Below are positions 1 to 11,522 of a DNA stretch of 64,000 bases, piece by piece (position 1 is the first letter of the stretch; each line of letters begins with the position of its first letter). Source of the DNA: Mercurialis annua (taxonomy: Eukaryota > Streptophyta > Magnoliopsida > Malpighiales > Euphorbiaceae); assembly GCF_937616625.2 (NCBI RefSeq), contig NC_065572.1:69624653-69688652 (forward strand), written 5' to 3'. The notes below the pieces were generated by a model. The model was not told the DNA's origin. It did no database searches and saw only the letters and a list, made by a program, of their open reading frames with translations. The translations under genes were made by a program, and so were the position numbers.

Positions 1-1554
1 AACTAAACATGATTTCAATCATTTTAAATTAACTAAACTCAGATCTGATGTATATATTTAAAATAGCCTTAAATTCCTGTAAGAATATCCACAATTCAAA
101 TGCCAAGACAATCATCGATTATCAAGACAATCCAAGGTAAACTAACATCTTTTATAAGTTCAAATCATTTTCAAAACATATTTTCCAGCCTTTAATAACT
201 TGGTTTAAATCAAAATTAAGCCAAAACACTCAAATAATCAAGTAAAATTGCCTAAACTAGCCAAACGATTCAAAACCAACAATCGATGAAACAAAGTATG
301 TTACTACTGATTTAAAACCTTTAAAACATCACTTAGAATATATTATATCAGTAGATATAGAATTTGAAAATCATATTGTATTCGTAACGTTCAATTTTCT
401 TAAATCGCCATTTTCTTAAATCGTAGAATTTTTACAAACTAAACAAATTTCAATTCTCATTTACAAATAATTTTTTATATATCAGTAGCTATTGATATAA
501 GAGCACCTAATAATCAATCAATTTGGATTCAACCATTTAAATAATTCATTAAACGAATCCAATTCGCATAAGTCTAGAAATCGCCTAATCATTGTTTAAT
601 TACACCAATTCGTTATTGAATCATGTCAAACTCTTTCCAAAAATTTAACATCAGATTATATATGTATAACCCATCATTTAATCATATAAGATTAGTAACT
701 TAAACATAGTATATTAATAACAACAATTCAATCCATCAAAATCCTATATTATTCATTTCTAGGCAAAATCACACAACAACGAATCCATAAATCAATTAGG
801 AGTAAAAACATTACCTAAGAATGATGAACAAGATAATAATTGATGTATTAACCCAAGGATCAAAGGGCTGGACCGAAATCAATTGGATCTACAAGTCACC
901 AACGAAGAACACAACGTAGAAATCGCGTAGATCTTACGAGTATGATGAAAAATAAAGTTTTTAGTGTAATGAATCGCATCCGGACTTGTTAGAACAAAGG
1001 AAATGTGTATTTTCTATGAAGATATTCTTTTTAGGGTTTGTGGAAAGGAAAATGGGGCTGCTCGCATGAAAATAAGGGTCTATTTATAGACTTATGCGGG
1101 CTTTATATGAGCTTTGATAAAAGCTACGGTTTAATTATCATTTTGAGAGTTAGAAGTATCCAAACGACGTGATAATTGTACTCATGCTAGAAAAAACTCT
1201 TATGAACAACAGATCAAAAAATGGGCCTGATTCGACATTTCAATTGGGAGATATTAACGTTTTACTAAAACAGGGCGGTTCTAGAAAACATGCGGATACT
1301 ATTTTGATAAATACCCGAAAATAAATTGAATTAACATCAAACACATACAAGACCATGGGATACATATAAGACACTCAAAAAGACACTACCAAGGTATCAC
1401 AAGTGTTACTTCTAACATATAACCATTCAGAATCAAGTTCGAAACATAACAAGAAAAATGTTGAAATGCAAAATAATAACGAATGCAAGAAAACAACCAA
1501 TTTGTAACGGATAACCAAACTGACAAATCAAGTTTGAAAACACGGGGTATTACA
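1..1554 (-). mobile_element. Partial long LTR (chromovirus-like), runs off the window
   Basis: On the minus strand the element opens at 1554 with TGTAATACCCCGTG, the same type of terminus as the LTRs at 5939, 16209 and 33012. A TATA box (CTATAAATA, 1089-1081) lies about 470 nt in, and a donor-like CTTAG/GTAATG near 814 follows. It interrupts the 3' part of the LINE, which resumes at 1555. The far LTR end and second target duplication are outside the window, so solo LTR and full element cannot be told apart. Assignment to a Tekay/Del-like chromovirus rests on terminus type and LTR length only. Confidence 0.6.
1081..1089 (-). promoter_or_regulatory. TATA box of the partial LTR
   Basis: CTATAAATA on the minus strand followed by GACCC, placed where the U3 promoter is expected in this LTR. 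The T-rich leader after it resembles the leaders after the TATA boxes of the related LTRs. Confidence 0.5.
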
Positions 1555-1580
1555 GAACAAGAATAGCATTCCAAGATATA

Positions 1581-2344
1581 CTATCTCGAGCCACAAGCCA
1601 ATGGAAGAATTGAACTCGAGGAGGAAGTTTTGTGGCCCAAATCATTCGAAATAAAATTAGTTCCCCCACCCGAAACATTCGAACTCGCCATCTTCTCCCT
1701 AAGAATCGTGAACATTGCAGCTGAAGTATAAGTTTTTGACAGATGCCAAACCATTAAATCCCGCCGGTCAGAATGAAACTGAACTCCAAAAATCAGCAGT
1801 TGCATCCGATTTAACTCAGCTTCATCTCCAATGCGAAGACGACGAATCCAGGGGATGTTTCCAACTTGATCATTATCGACGGCAGTTGCAGAAACCATCA
1901 TATTTTTATCCCTGCAGATTCTAAAAAGAGAAACAAATTCCTATTGTAAACAAGTTGAACCCAACCATTTATCCCGCCAAAATCTTATGCGTGATCCATC
2001 ACCCACTTTAACTGAAACATGAGACAAAATAACTCCCAAAGAACAAATTTATCAATGCAAGCAGATGTAATACCTCGCCAAATATGCGACAACCTCGTGC
2101 GATTAACAAAAAGGAGATCAAACCAGAAATTAATCCCCAAGCTATTAGCAATGACTGAGAACCAAAGAGAACTACAATCCGCATTCATAAGCTTCCATAT
2201 CCATTTAAGAAGTAAGCAAGAATTTTTTAAACGAAAAGGAGCAATGCTTAAACCACCATCAGAGAAAGGCAAACAAACCACCGACCAAGCGACTTTACTA
2301 AAATACATACCCTCCGAATCACCATTCCACAAAAAAAGTCTCAT
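1581..2344 (-). pseudogene. LINE ORF2 C-terminal part, RT zinc-binding region (broken)
   Basis: Two open pieces on the minus strand match the post-RT region of plant LINEs. The piece at 2344-1985 has FLWNGDSEG and KVAWSVVCLPFSDGGLSI, the usual segment before the zf-RVT domain. The piece at 1901-1581 has GNIPWIRRLRIGD and DLMVWHLSKTYTSAAMFTI, resembling the W...G.ysvksay stretch of zf-RVT. They are in different frames with stops between. The domain is not followed by RNase H before the LTR junction at 1554. Confidence 0.7.
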
Positions 2345-2525
2345 AGTTTGCTCGATTCTCTAAACTACAGACTGAGGCATATTGAGAGAACGCATGTAGT
2401 ATATTAGCAAACTACTGAGAACCGATTTAATTAAAACAAGTCTGCTGCATGGGAAAGAAGATTACCTTGCCAATTTGACAACTGAGAAGCGACATTCTGA
2501 ATAACAGGATCCCAAGATTTTGCCC

Positions 2526-3392
2526 TTACTTTATTGACTGATAAAGGAAGGCCCAAGTAGGTGATAGGAAGAGTCTCAATTTGCAGTTTAGAATTTCAGC
2601 AGCAGAATTCAGAGAGGACTTATCCTTATTAATGCCAATTAAGGAAGACTTGTTGAAGTTTATTTGAACCCTAGAAATCAACTCAAAACACCGAAGAATC
2701 CTCGGAAGGTTTCTAATCTGCTCCAAATCATTTGGAATAAAGATAAGAGTGTCATCTGCAAATTGAAGAATGGAAACCGGGTTGACATACCCATCAACTG
2801 AAATATCAGCAATAAGTCCTTTAGAGATAGCTGCTGCAAATAATGCTCGTAAGCCTTCAACCGCGATGATGAAGAGCATAGGAGAAATATGGTCACCCTG
2901 CCTAACCCCTTTTTCCATGAAAAAATTCTCAGAAGGGCACCCATTAACTAAGACAGCTAATTGAGATGAATTAAAGCAAGAATCCATCCAATTAATCCAA
3001 GTATTATCAAAATCCATCTGGCCAAGCATACGCAGAATAAACTCCGAAGAAATAGAATCAAAAGCTTTTTTAAAGTCAAGCTTAATCATGAAAGCCTGAT
3101 CTAGACGACTGTGAATAACATGAATAAGCTCTGAAGCTATCATATGACAATCACGTATGCTTCTCCCTCTTACGAAACTAAATTGGTTATCCGAAATAAT
3201 GGAGGGGAGAATATGAGCCAATCTAATTGTCAAAGCCTTGGAAACTAGTTTCCGCATTCCGTTAACCAAACTAATTGGCTTAAAATCTACAATATTGGTA
3301 GCTCCTTGAATTTTTGGTAAAAGAACTAGAAAAGTAGTATTCAAGCCAATAGGAAATTCTCCAGTCTGATAGAAGCTGTAGAAAAGATTCAT
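2526..3392 (-). pseudogene. LINE ORF2 reverse transcriptase domain
   Basis: A 288-residue open stretch covers most of the RT fingers and palm of a non-LTR retrotransposon. Visible motifs in order: NTTFLVLLPKIQGATNI with FKPISLVNG, the palm LDFKKAFDS carrying the first catalytic Asp, GVRQGDHISPMLFII, and FADDTLIF, the family's (Y/F)ADD motif with the Asp pair. Catalytic residues are therefore retained, but flanking frames are shifted, so this is a fossil fragment. It would copy the element RNA into DNA at a nicked target in the nucleus. Confidence 0.9.
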
Positions 3393-4088
3393 GATGTCAC
3401 CCTTTAAGATGTTCCATACTTTCTTATAAAAGAAGAAGTTAAAACCATCCGGACCCGGGCCGGAGCCTTATGTTTATCACAACTAGAGAGAGCTGCAAAC
3501 ACCTCCTCTTCGGAAAAGGGACCCGAAAGAGAAGATGAAAGAATCAGAGAAAGCTTCTTTATATACAGGCTTCAGAGCGAATAAGGAGGACCCGCACTCT
3601 TTTTGAACAACTTCTTGAAATACAAAGAGATGGTATGCTTGATTGCCGAAGGGTTACTGTAACAAACATTGTCGACCATAATTTCAGAAATGATGTTATT
3701 CCGAGATCTAAGAGAAGCCACTGAATAAAAATACTTTGAGTTGTTATCCCCAAATAAATTCCAGCTTAATCTCGATTTTTGCAACCACAAAGAATTTAAA
3801 TGGTTTGTGACCGAATTTAATTCTGATTGAAGAGAACACAGCTGAACAGTTTCGGCTTCAGACAACGAACGAGAGTCAGCTGCCATCTCTAATTCGGCAA
3901 TGTTCAGCTGAATGGAGGAGCTTCTTGAATTCAAATTTCCGAAAATAGTTCTATTCCAAACTCGAATAAGCTGCCGTAATTCTTTGAGCTTAAACACCAA
4001 ACTACTCGACGATCTATCAGCAATATCAGACCATGATTTCTTAACAAAATCAAAAAATTCATCATGCTCCCACCATGCATTAATAGAT

Positions 4089-4886
4089 TTAAACGGCTTC
4101 GGGCCTCAATCCATATCTTTCTCTGAGCGAAAGAGAAGAGGAACATGATCTGAAAAAGTTCTTGGTAACGCCTTCAAAAAAATCTTTGGCCAAGAAGTTA
4201 AAGCATTCGTCGAAATAAAGCATCGATCGATCTTGGATCTCGAAATATTGTTGTTCCAAGTAAAAAAACCGACCATGCAGGCTAACTTTAGTAAGATTTG
4301 AGCTAGATATGAAAGCCGAGCTCTCCAACATAGAATTAGAGAAGCCCAAACAATTGACTCTTTTCAAAGGATTTAAAATTTTGTTGAAGTCTCAAACCAT
4401 GATACATAATATGTCCGTAATAGTAAGAGGGAGAAGCTCATTCCAGAGCAAAAGTCTTTGCTTAGGGCAATTACTAGCATAAATGATAAAAATTCTCACT
4501 TCTAGAGATAACCAAACAAAGTCAAGATAAATCCACCTATCTGAGATGACTATATTTGTAGGCGAGATAATGTTTTTATTCCAAATGCACAGTAAACCAC
4601 CCGAAGCACCCTGATAATGAGAGTAATAATAATCAAAATCCAAGCGAGGTCATAAACGCCTTATGTTAAAATCATCAAAAAAATCTTTCTTCGTTTCCAC
4701 TAGACCCAAAACAGATAGGTTATTCTTAGAAACCATCGAGTGAATGAATCTCTGCTTCTTAGAGAACGAAAAACCACCACGACTATTCCATGATAAAAAG
4801 TTAAAAGGCACCGACATGAAAAAGCGATAAGTTGAGAAAAGAATACTCCTAGGAGCTATTCTTGATACCTTGAGATAAGAGGGCAA
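4089..4886 (-). pseudogene. LINE ORF2 endonuclease domain (broken)
   Basis: The minus strand shows the start of an APE-type endonuclease: FNFLSWNSRG (family WNxRG) and LSVLGLVETKKD (family ETK, with the metal-binding Glu) in 4886-4650, then GASGGLLCIWN in 4643-4392. Residues near 4367-4089 (FISSSNLTKVSLHGRFFYLEQQ, then QDRSMLYFDE) resemble the later L.GR.FTW / RIDR region. At least three frame changes separate these pieces. The linker towards the RT continues at 4000-3572. ORF2 is dead as written. Confidence 0.8.
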
Positions 4887-5251
4887 TTATCTGATCTTTA
4901 TGCTCAACAGAAAATAAACCCGATCAAGACCTACTTCCTATGTTTTCTTGATCTCAAACATATAATCTTGTGCGTGTGGCATGTTTGAGTTCTTGATGAT
5001 ACGGTTGCAGTCTCTGATTATTCCATCTGAAATTGTGTTCTCCGATTGTGAATTTGGTTCTGCGGAGATGAGGTTGCCCACATCAGTTACAGTTTTGCTT
5101 TACATCTGATTGTCACAAGATCTATTTCTGGATTAGGAGACAAATCAAGAGGAGTGCCTTCTTCAGGTAACACATTTTCTGAAAATTCAGCTTCCTTCTG
5201 CGTCGTTAATTGAGCTAAAACAACATCTGCAGACTTACTAGCATCAATCTT

Positions 5252-5938
5252 TTAGACCTGAATATTTTTAAGAGTTTTCCCCACATCTGCTACCTCCTGA
5301 AAGTCCTGAGGTTCGTAATTATCAGCTGAAGCCTGCCCACTCAAAGGATCTGCTGAAATCAAGGAAACTGAATTAATAATTGCATCATGTAAGATAAAAA
5401 TTGGACTGGTTGGTTCAATAACTTCCCGCGACGAATGAACTTGTTCTAAATCCGAAGAAAATTTTGAGGAGAGATCAGTGATATCATCTGTTACAATCAA
5501 AGGCACATCAGATTCCCTAGCTTCACTAAAGATTTCCTTCCCGTTAATAATTGCTCTCACCATGCAATCAATAAAAGGAGAAGATGTAGATATGAAGACT
5601 GATCCTGCATCCATACGCTCCTTAGATAAAGTCATTATGCGTCGAGATTGCCGTCCCAAATTGATTACCAAGCATCATGAAAAAATCAACATTCCATGCA
5701 AAGATAGGGATAGCCGTTAGATTTAACCAGGTATATCTTTCTTTTGCAACAAAAGAGCCACTCCAAGGTTGAATTTTGTCAAAGAAATTTGGAAACATAA
5801 AACTGGATTTTAACCTGAAACTATCCAGCTAAACCGGATTCTCAAAATTCAATAACATTAACTTTCCTCCAAAAAGAGAACTTGATAAAAAAAACTAATT
5901 CCTTTACTCACAGAAACTATCAGACTGAATTCCAAAGC
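5252..5938 (-). pseudogene. LINE ORF1 distal half (DUF4283-like)
   Basis: Downstream of the solo LTR on the minus strand the sequence encodes IQPWSGSFVAKERYTWLNL, then IPIFAWNVDFFMMLGNQFG, then (after a shift) a stretch with SVFISTSSPFIDCMVRAIIN in the 139-residue piece 5671-5252. This A.ERLTWVN..G.P.HAWN pattern with a following 'ISTSS' strand is the usual second half of plant LINE ORF1 proteins. The rest is an acidic, low-similarity tail. Frameshifts and the LTR make it non-functional. Confidence 0.7.
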
Positions 5939-6281
5939 TGTAATACCCCAAAATATTTTAAGATAATTACGTCGTGCCACGTGTCGTGATTTCCGACAAA
6001 TCAAATTAAGAAGAATTTAATTTAATTATATCGGAAATTTAAAATAAATTTTAATAAGTTAATTAGCGGGATTTGAGGATTTAACTTTGAAAATTAATAT
6101 AAAATAAATTATAAATCCCGTAATGATAATTATTTTCCCAAAGTTCACGAAATAATTTATAGTATTTATGGTAAAAGTTTCGAGTTGATCGGAGACCGTT
6201 TAAAATCTGGACGCGAATAGGTTTTGGATTAAATTGAAAATTTTGAAAAATTTCAAGGACCAAAGTGCAAATTAGCCAGAT

Positions 6282-6292
6282 TATATATATAA
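6282..6292 (+). promoter_or_regulatory. TATA box of solo LTR 1
   Basis: A TATATATATAAAA run about 345 nt into the LTR, followed by a pyrimidine-rich leader (TTTCATTTCTCTCTTTTC). It lies about 150 nt before the conserved donor-like GTAAG. The homologous LTR at 33012-30497 has the same spacing. Confidence 0.55.
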
Positions 6293-6439
6293 AACCCTTC
6301 AGATGAAGGATCCAGGCTTTCACCTTCACATTTCATTTCTCTCTTTTCGTTTATCGCCGTTTCCGTCGCTCGATTCCGTTTCTCGTCCGTTTCCGACGTT
6401 CTATAACTAAAAATGATCGTATTTCAGTGGCGTATCACG

Positions 6440-7769
6440 GTAAGCTTGACGTTTTACCGTTTAAACTGATATATTTTGAATTATATCGATTCAAAGTTTT
6501 AGGCCACGAAACGATTTTATCGTTTTAATCGATATTAGGATTGAATTATAGCGTTTTGAAGCTAGATTACGTGTTTGGAGTGTGTTTAGAGCGTTTTGAC
6601 TATTGAAAGCACGTAGAAAATCGACCCCGGGCAAAAGCCCGTGGCTGTGCGTCGCACATCCGAACTGTGCGAACGCACAGTCAAGAGACTGTGCGAACGC
6701 ACAGTCAAGAGACTGTGCGAACGCACAGTCTGTTCTGACTGTGCAAACGCACAGTCTGTTCTGACTGTACGAACGCACAGTCATACTGTGCGAACGCACA
6801 GTCACACTGTGCGAACGCACAGTCACACTGTGCGACGCACAGTCCCCTGTGCAATCGCACAAGCAGACGTGCGCGCGCACAGTGTTTTCGCCAATCGACC
6901 TAGTTTTCCGGGAAAATTATGTACGCGCATATCGAGATTTGAAATGGATTAATATTCGATTAATTATCAATTAATTATAGGCGTTAACCTAATGAGATTT
7001 TAAACAAGAATTGAGTTAAAAGTGGTATTCGACCCGTAAACGAGTTAAATGCCGTTTATCGGTATATACGTGAGAAGCACGACGATTAATGAGAATTCAG
7101 TGTGCCGAGTCTAGAGTCAATCTTAGGAAAGGATTCTAATACAAGTCAAATGTTTTAAAATTTGTTTTACATCCGGCGAGGCAAGAAGCAGCTGGACCAG
7201 TAGTTCGGGAAGCTTGACGTTTCTAAGCCCCGACGTATTTTTGGATAAGCGTTTTCAGTGAGTTTATACGATTTGCTTTTAAAGTATTTATTCAAGCAAT
7301 TATTTTATATTTCTTTATGTTTGATTTGCATGTTTTATATGCGAAATATTTAGCACATACGCTTGATTTGAAACCAGTATTAATCCGATGGAACATGCTA
7401 TCTATTGGGCGGCAATAGGACTGCGTGATCACCAGTTTTTATTTAATACAGCTGTGAATTGATTATGATTATGAGATTCAAGATTGGGTATATGATTTCG
7501 ATACGAGTGAGCACTCGGTTACGGTGTAACCTGGAGTCCCCGTATCTAGTGGGTTGGACCCACCAGTGAGTTGGACTCACAATTTGATATTAATGATTGG
7601 GTTGCTTGATTGATGATTAGCATATTTGAGGATTAAGGTTTCAATTGGATCTCGTACTTGGCTGCATACGATTGAATATCGTTTTATATTTTATTTGATA
7701 CTTATTAGTAAATGTATGAACTCACTCAGTATATTCCCATATACTGACCCCTCACAGATTTCCTTTCAG
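6440..7769 (+). other. Putative intron inside solo LTR 1
   Basis: ATCACG/GTAAGC at 6440 and a pyrimidine-rich TTCCTTTCAG/GT at 7769 make a plausible GT-AG intron of 1330 nt in the LTR transcribed region. Matching donor and acceptor contexts recur in the two other complete LTRs of the family (32323-31035 minus; 16693-18815 plus), including a conserved CTGACCCC just before the acceptor tract. Splicing is inferred from this conservation only. Confidence 0.4.
6644..6884 (+). repeat. Hairpin array 1: about 11 units of ACTGTGCGaaCGCACAGT
   Basis: Tandem short inverted repeats, each an 8-bp stem (ACTGTGCG/CGCACAGT) with a 1-2 nt loop, separated by 2-10 nt. Linkers include TCAAGAGACTG (twice) and TGTTCTG (twice). 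Outer units are degenerate and the central ones nearly identical, as expected for a locally expanding array. It starts about 205 nt past the predicted donor at 6440. Unit length lets frames stay open on both strands, which explains repetitive translations here; it is not coding. Confidence 0.9.
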
Positions 7770-8161
7770 GTTAAAGACGCTTTTGACGTAACGGACTTCT
7801 ATCCTACTTCCAGAAGTCTGTATTTTTGAAAGTATGTAAAGAAACAGTACTTTACTCTTAGAGCTGCAGTAGATAGATATTTTGCAAGTCAGCTTGTAAT
7901 GTATAGTTTTCCGTAAATATAACTTTAATGTTTTAAAGTTTTAAATGTTTTACGCTTGTTGCGTTTTGATATTTGAGATTGCCAGATGATATGTATGCCT
8001 GGCATGTGTGCCTCAGCATGACACGTATTTATGTATGTCATGCATGACGTTTATATTTGCGAAAAAATATTTTACGTTTTTAGGCTTACTACAGGTTTCG
8101 GAGCAACCACTCCCATTCCCTAGCGCTGGTCTCGGCCCTGAGATTGGGTCGTGACAAAAGC

Positions 8162-8594
8162 AGCAGGTGAATCATAATGAATTGTTTTGTACGAAACAAC
8201 TTGGGCGAAGGATCATGAATCCCTGTAGACTCATTAATAGTACGAGGAACAACAACAATCTGTTTACGAATTGCAGGTTTCAAAGGTGGCTTTGGAAACG
8301 TAGGAAAAAGGGCTTAGGATATTTGGAAATAAATGCCCTAATCTTTTGATATCCAATGGTGAATGTATTCATGCGATTAACAACTTCAAATATTGATTGA
8401 TTGTGATCAATATGTAAAAACTCGAATCTCTTATTACTGTTGTTCTTACGTCTTGTAATAATCACCTTGCCATGCACTCCTAACTTTTCAAAAGCGCGTT
8501 GAACGTCTGAATAAAACCAGTGATCTGGATAGTTTTCGAAGTAAACCACTGAAGCGTTGTCTCCCATAAGTCTGTTGAGGTTGAGGTTGATCAT
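8162..8594 (-). pseudogene. LINE ORF1 N-terminal RRM-like domain
   Basis: From ATG at 8594 the minus strand encodes a small basic domain with VVYFENYPDHW, VQRAFEKLGVHGKVII and KRFEFLHI, in the order of RNP2, helix 1 and RNP1 of an RRM. Plant L1 ORF1 proteins commonly begin this way. A frame change near 8280 moves the reading into PAIRKQIVVVPRTINESTG. The solo LTR then cuts the frame at 8156, with one copy of the AAAGC target duplication between them. Confidence 0.75.
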
Positions 8595-8730
8595 GGTGGG
8601 AAGGATTGTCGGTGAAGGGCGTTTGGTGGTTAGGATTAGGGTTTTTTTGGGGGAGAGACATCAGGTTTATTACTAACCGATCAAAAAAAATTATTGGCTA
8701 ATAATTTCTGCTTTTTTTTAATAAATCTTA

Positions 8731-9047
8731 GAGTTAATTACATATAAAATCACCACCTTTACACGAAATTGCAAAAATAACACGATCTTTAAAACGTGGC
8801 AATTCAGGGCACCACCTTTCATTTTTTTTAAAAATAACACGGGCACATTTTTAATGGCGTTTTTACTGACGTGGCGTGATACGTGGCACTCTTATCGGGT
8901 GTCCAAGTCAGCAATTTTTTTTCAAAAAACGTGCCCATGTTGTTTTTGAAAAGAAATGAAAGGTGATGGCCTGAATTGACACGTTTTAAAGGTCGTGTTA
9001 TTTTTGAAAATTCGTGTAAAGATGGTGATTTTATATGTAATTAACCC
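8731..9047. mobile_element. Foldback MULE-like MITE, 9-bp TSD TAAATCTTA
   Basis: A 317-bp element whose ends are long inverted repeats (GAGTTAATTACATATAAAAT at the left; its complement, with a final CCC, at the right). It is flanked by TAAATCTTA at 8722-8730 and 9048-9056. Nine-bp duplications plus long TIRs are the signature of Mutator-like elements. No coding capacity. Confidence 0.8.
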
Positions 9048-10299
9048 TAAATCTTATACGTATATAGGCTTTTCTGATCTGTTAGTTTACGAATATACTT
9101 TATAAATTTTTTTGGTGTTTGACCCATCCATACACGTGTGTAACAAACCTACTCCTGTTGTCCATCTAATATCATGACATCAATCCATTTCATGACACTA
9201 ATCCATTTTGATTGGCTATTTAATTTGTTATTGGTATTAGAAGGGACATCAAGATAACCAAAAATATTATGTTTTTCATTTTAAAAAAAGATTCTCTTTT
9301 AATATTTTTATACCAAAATATAAATAAAAAATAGCGAAATTAATAAATAACAATTAGGGTAACAAATTCTAACGTTTTTTTTTGCTATTTAAATATAATG
9401 TTTAAAACGTTGCGAAATAAATTCTAACTTTTTCAATTTTTGCATTTTATAGTCTAGACCGTTTTTTGGCCATTATTTGCATATGTGGCAGTCATATTAT
9501 TGACATATTAAATCCCAATTTCTTAAAATTTTGCAAATAAAATCTCAACATTTCACATTTTTGCTGTAGTTTAAAAAAGATTACAAAATGCTGAAATTCG
9601 AGATGAGACTACAAAATATAGAAAATGGAAATATTGGAGGTTTGTTCCGTAAAGTTTTGAATGTTAAGTTTAAATCACTAAAAAGGTGAAATGTTGGGTT
9701 TGTTTTGCCAATATCCCTAAAAAATATAAATATATTTCAAAAACACCAATTTATAAATTAAATATTAAAAATAAAATAAAAAGGGAGATACATTTGAAAA
9801 TTAAATATGATTCGATTTTAATTATAATTATTCACTGGTTGTCTTTTTAACTTCTCGTTGATTATTTTTTATTGTTCCTTTGTTGTTCTTTTGGTTGCTT
9901 TTGGGTTGCTCGTTAGTTACTTGTTGGTTGATCGTTTGTTGTTTGTTAGTTGCTCTTTATTTATCTTCACCATAAATTATTTTCTCCCTTATAAAAATTA
10001 ATTATTCATAGTTACCTACAACAAATATATATTTATTATCTACTATTTTTACAAATTGCTTTGAAGAATTTTATACAATTATGTGGATTTAATAAGTTAA
10101 AAAAAACTATTAATCCTTCTCATATCATCAGATCTAATAATGCCAATGAACAACCAAGAAACAATACAAAATTAATTATCAAGTAATTAAAACTGAATTA
10201 GAATTAAATTTAATAATAATGATACAATGTAAGAATTCTTATAATTTAAAGTAAAATGAGGGATAACATGAGTCAGAAGTAGAGCACATTATAAACACA
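9048..10299. other. AT-rich gene-free stretch with one decayed foldback element
   Basis: No gene is visible. About 9354-9719 is a decayed inverted-repeat (foldback) element: the left end reads TTAGGGTAACAAATTCTAAC and the right end ends in TTGCCAATATCCCTAAAA. 9840-9960 is a low-complexity GTTG-rich stretch. The last 40 bases (10262-10308) are homologous to DNA upstream of the aspartyl aminopeptidase fragments (27103-27142). Confidence 0.5.
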
Positions 10300-10308
10300 T
10301 ACAGAGGA

Positions 10309-10921
10309 ATTTCTTTCCCGGAATATATTGTCTCTAAAAATTTCTTTTTAAAATTTATTAATTCTCATAAAATGTAAAATTAAAATATAATATAATTTAA
10401 ATTTCAAAAAGTCAATTTTTATTATTATACATATAAAGTGGGTTAATGGGTGGGTAAGGGTCATAGAGGGTTAGGCTTAATACATAGTTTGACCCCTGAA
10501 CTTGTACCCTTTTACCCATCTAACCCCTAAATTTAACGTCTCACCTATCGAACCTCTGAAGTTGTTAAATAATCCGATTTAACCCCTGAACTTGATAAAT
10601 ATGTAAGTATTAAACCCTTCGTGTCCACCTGTCACTTGAAACGTTCTAGAAGAAATTGTGTACGGAGGGGTTAAATGTTTACGTATTTATCAAGTTCGGG
10701 GGTCAAATCGAGTTATTTAACAAGTTCAGGGGTTCAATAGGTGAGACGTTAAGTTCGGAGGTTAGATAGGTAAAAGGGTAAAAATTCAGGGTTTGAGGGT
10801 TATAAGGGTATGGGTACCCATATAAATTTAAAACGGGTCATAAATGGGTAGATTACCCGTTTATGATCCTACCCATTTAAACCTCACCCATACCCACCCA
10901 AACCCACCCAATTGCCACCTC
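10309..10921. mobile_element. Composite insertion between two TACAGAGGA repeats
   Basis: TACAGAGGA occurs at 10300-10308 and 10922-10930, and the DNA between is absent from the paralogous unit. The right part (GGGTGGG/CCCACCC-rich, ending TTGCCACCTCT) has the look of a hAT-type MITE end, but the left end does not mirror it. A second foldback element (10476-10803) is nested inside. The 9-bp repeat is suggestive but the mismatched termini leave the class open. Confidence 0.4.
10476..10803. mobile_element. Foldback MITE, MULE-like
   Basis: Left and right halves are inverted copies of a sequence containing ACCCTTTTACC, ATCTAACC, AACGTCTCACCTAT and CTGAACTTG. The termini are too diverged to read a target duplication. 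Non-coding. Confidence 0.5.
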
Positions 10922-10930
10922 TACAGAGGA

Positions 10931-11522
10931 TGCCTTATTATACAAGTATGGATATCATATCAGAGCTCTTACTGCAGCAGTTATCACCTTGTACGTCTGT
11001 CGATCCAATAGTACCCCACCCGTCATTATCAGTCATAAATCTGCAAGCATCTAAACTGCAAGAGTACTCTACTTCATTTCAAGTTCCTCTAGGCAGTGCG
11101 TCTTCAGCTTCATAGCAAGTGATAAAACCTGCTACCACAAGTGACTGACCTGAAAAATCAAAATCAGAAAACTGAATGTGAAAAATAAATCATTCAAAGA
11201 TGTTTAACAAATCAAAGAGAGATGACTCATTACCAAACAAATGTTATAAACAGGACTAATCTAAATGTTCCCCTGAAATTATATTGGGAGATCTTGGGTT
11301 GGTGAATATCTATCAGTATAAGAGACAAAACAAGAGCATATGATATCAATGCGCGATTTTCGATCATGTCTCCGACTCTTTGTATCTTTTATTTTTCAGT
11401 ATAATTGTATATACAAATTACTAAAGCCAGTCTTCAATAAGTTGACACCAAAACTGTCATAATGGGACCAATACGCTAGTTGAATAAACCAAAACAATTT
11501 AATGACACCGAAATGTACATAC
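10931..11522 (-). other. 3' UTR and 3' UTR intron of F-box gene FB1
   Basis: The stop codon of FB1 is followed directly by GTATGT, a good splice donor. A matching acceptor (GTAGCAG/GTTTTATC) lies at 11129. The region is conserved in all F-box copies, including the downstream exon containing GCTGAAGACGCACTGCC. This suggests a spliced 3' UTR about 390 nt after the stop. Confidence 0.5.

Larger units (their letters stand above)
5939..8156 (+). mobile_element. Solo LTR 1, chromovirus-like, 5-bp TSD AAAGC
   Basis: The element runs from TGTAATACCCC to GGGTCGTGACA, so it has TG...CA ends, and is flanked by AAAGC at 5934-5938 and 8157-8161. No internal domain or second LTR is present, so it is a solo LTR left by LTR-LTR recombination. 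It sits inside LINE ORF1. Inside are a TATA box (6282-6292), a donor-like GTAAG at 6440, a hairpin array (6644-6884) and an acceptor-like TTTCAG ending at 7769. The terminus type and 2.2-kb length fit Del/Tekay chromoviruses (inference). Homologous to 30497-33012 and 16209-19277. Confidence 0.9.
1555..8665 (-). mobile_element. Degenerate L1-type LINE retrotransposon, interrupted by a solo LTR
   Basis: Reading the minus strand from about 8665 down, the order is RRM-like ORF1 domain, a second ORF1 domain, endonuclease, reverse transcriptase and zinc-binding RT domain, the layout of plant L1-clade LINEs. The frame is broken many times, so it is inactive. A solo LTR (5939-8156) splits ORF1, and the 3' end is cut at 1554 by another LTR, so no poly(A) tail or RNase H domain is visible here. 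The 5' end is set only approximately, just upstream of the ORF1 start at 8594. Confidence 0.85.

Noticed and set aside
6644..6884. CRISPR-like repeat-spacer array
   Set aside because: Units are self-complementary 16-18 mers with 2-10 nt linkers, not repeats with unique 30-nt spacers, and they sit inside a plant LTR with no cas genes.
6491..6952. Repetitive open frames on both strands over hairpin array 1
   Set aside because: The translations are period artefacts of the palindrome array; there is no domain or start context.
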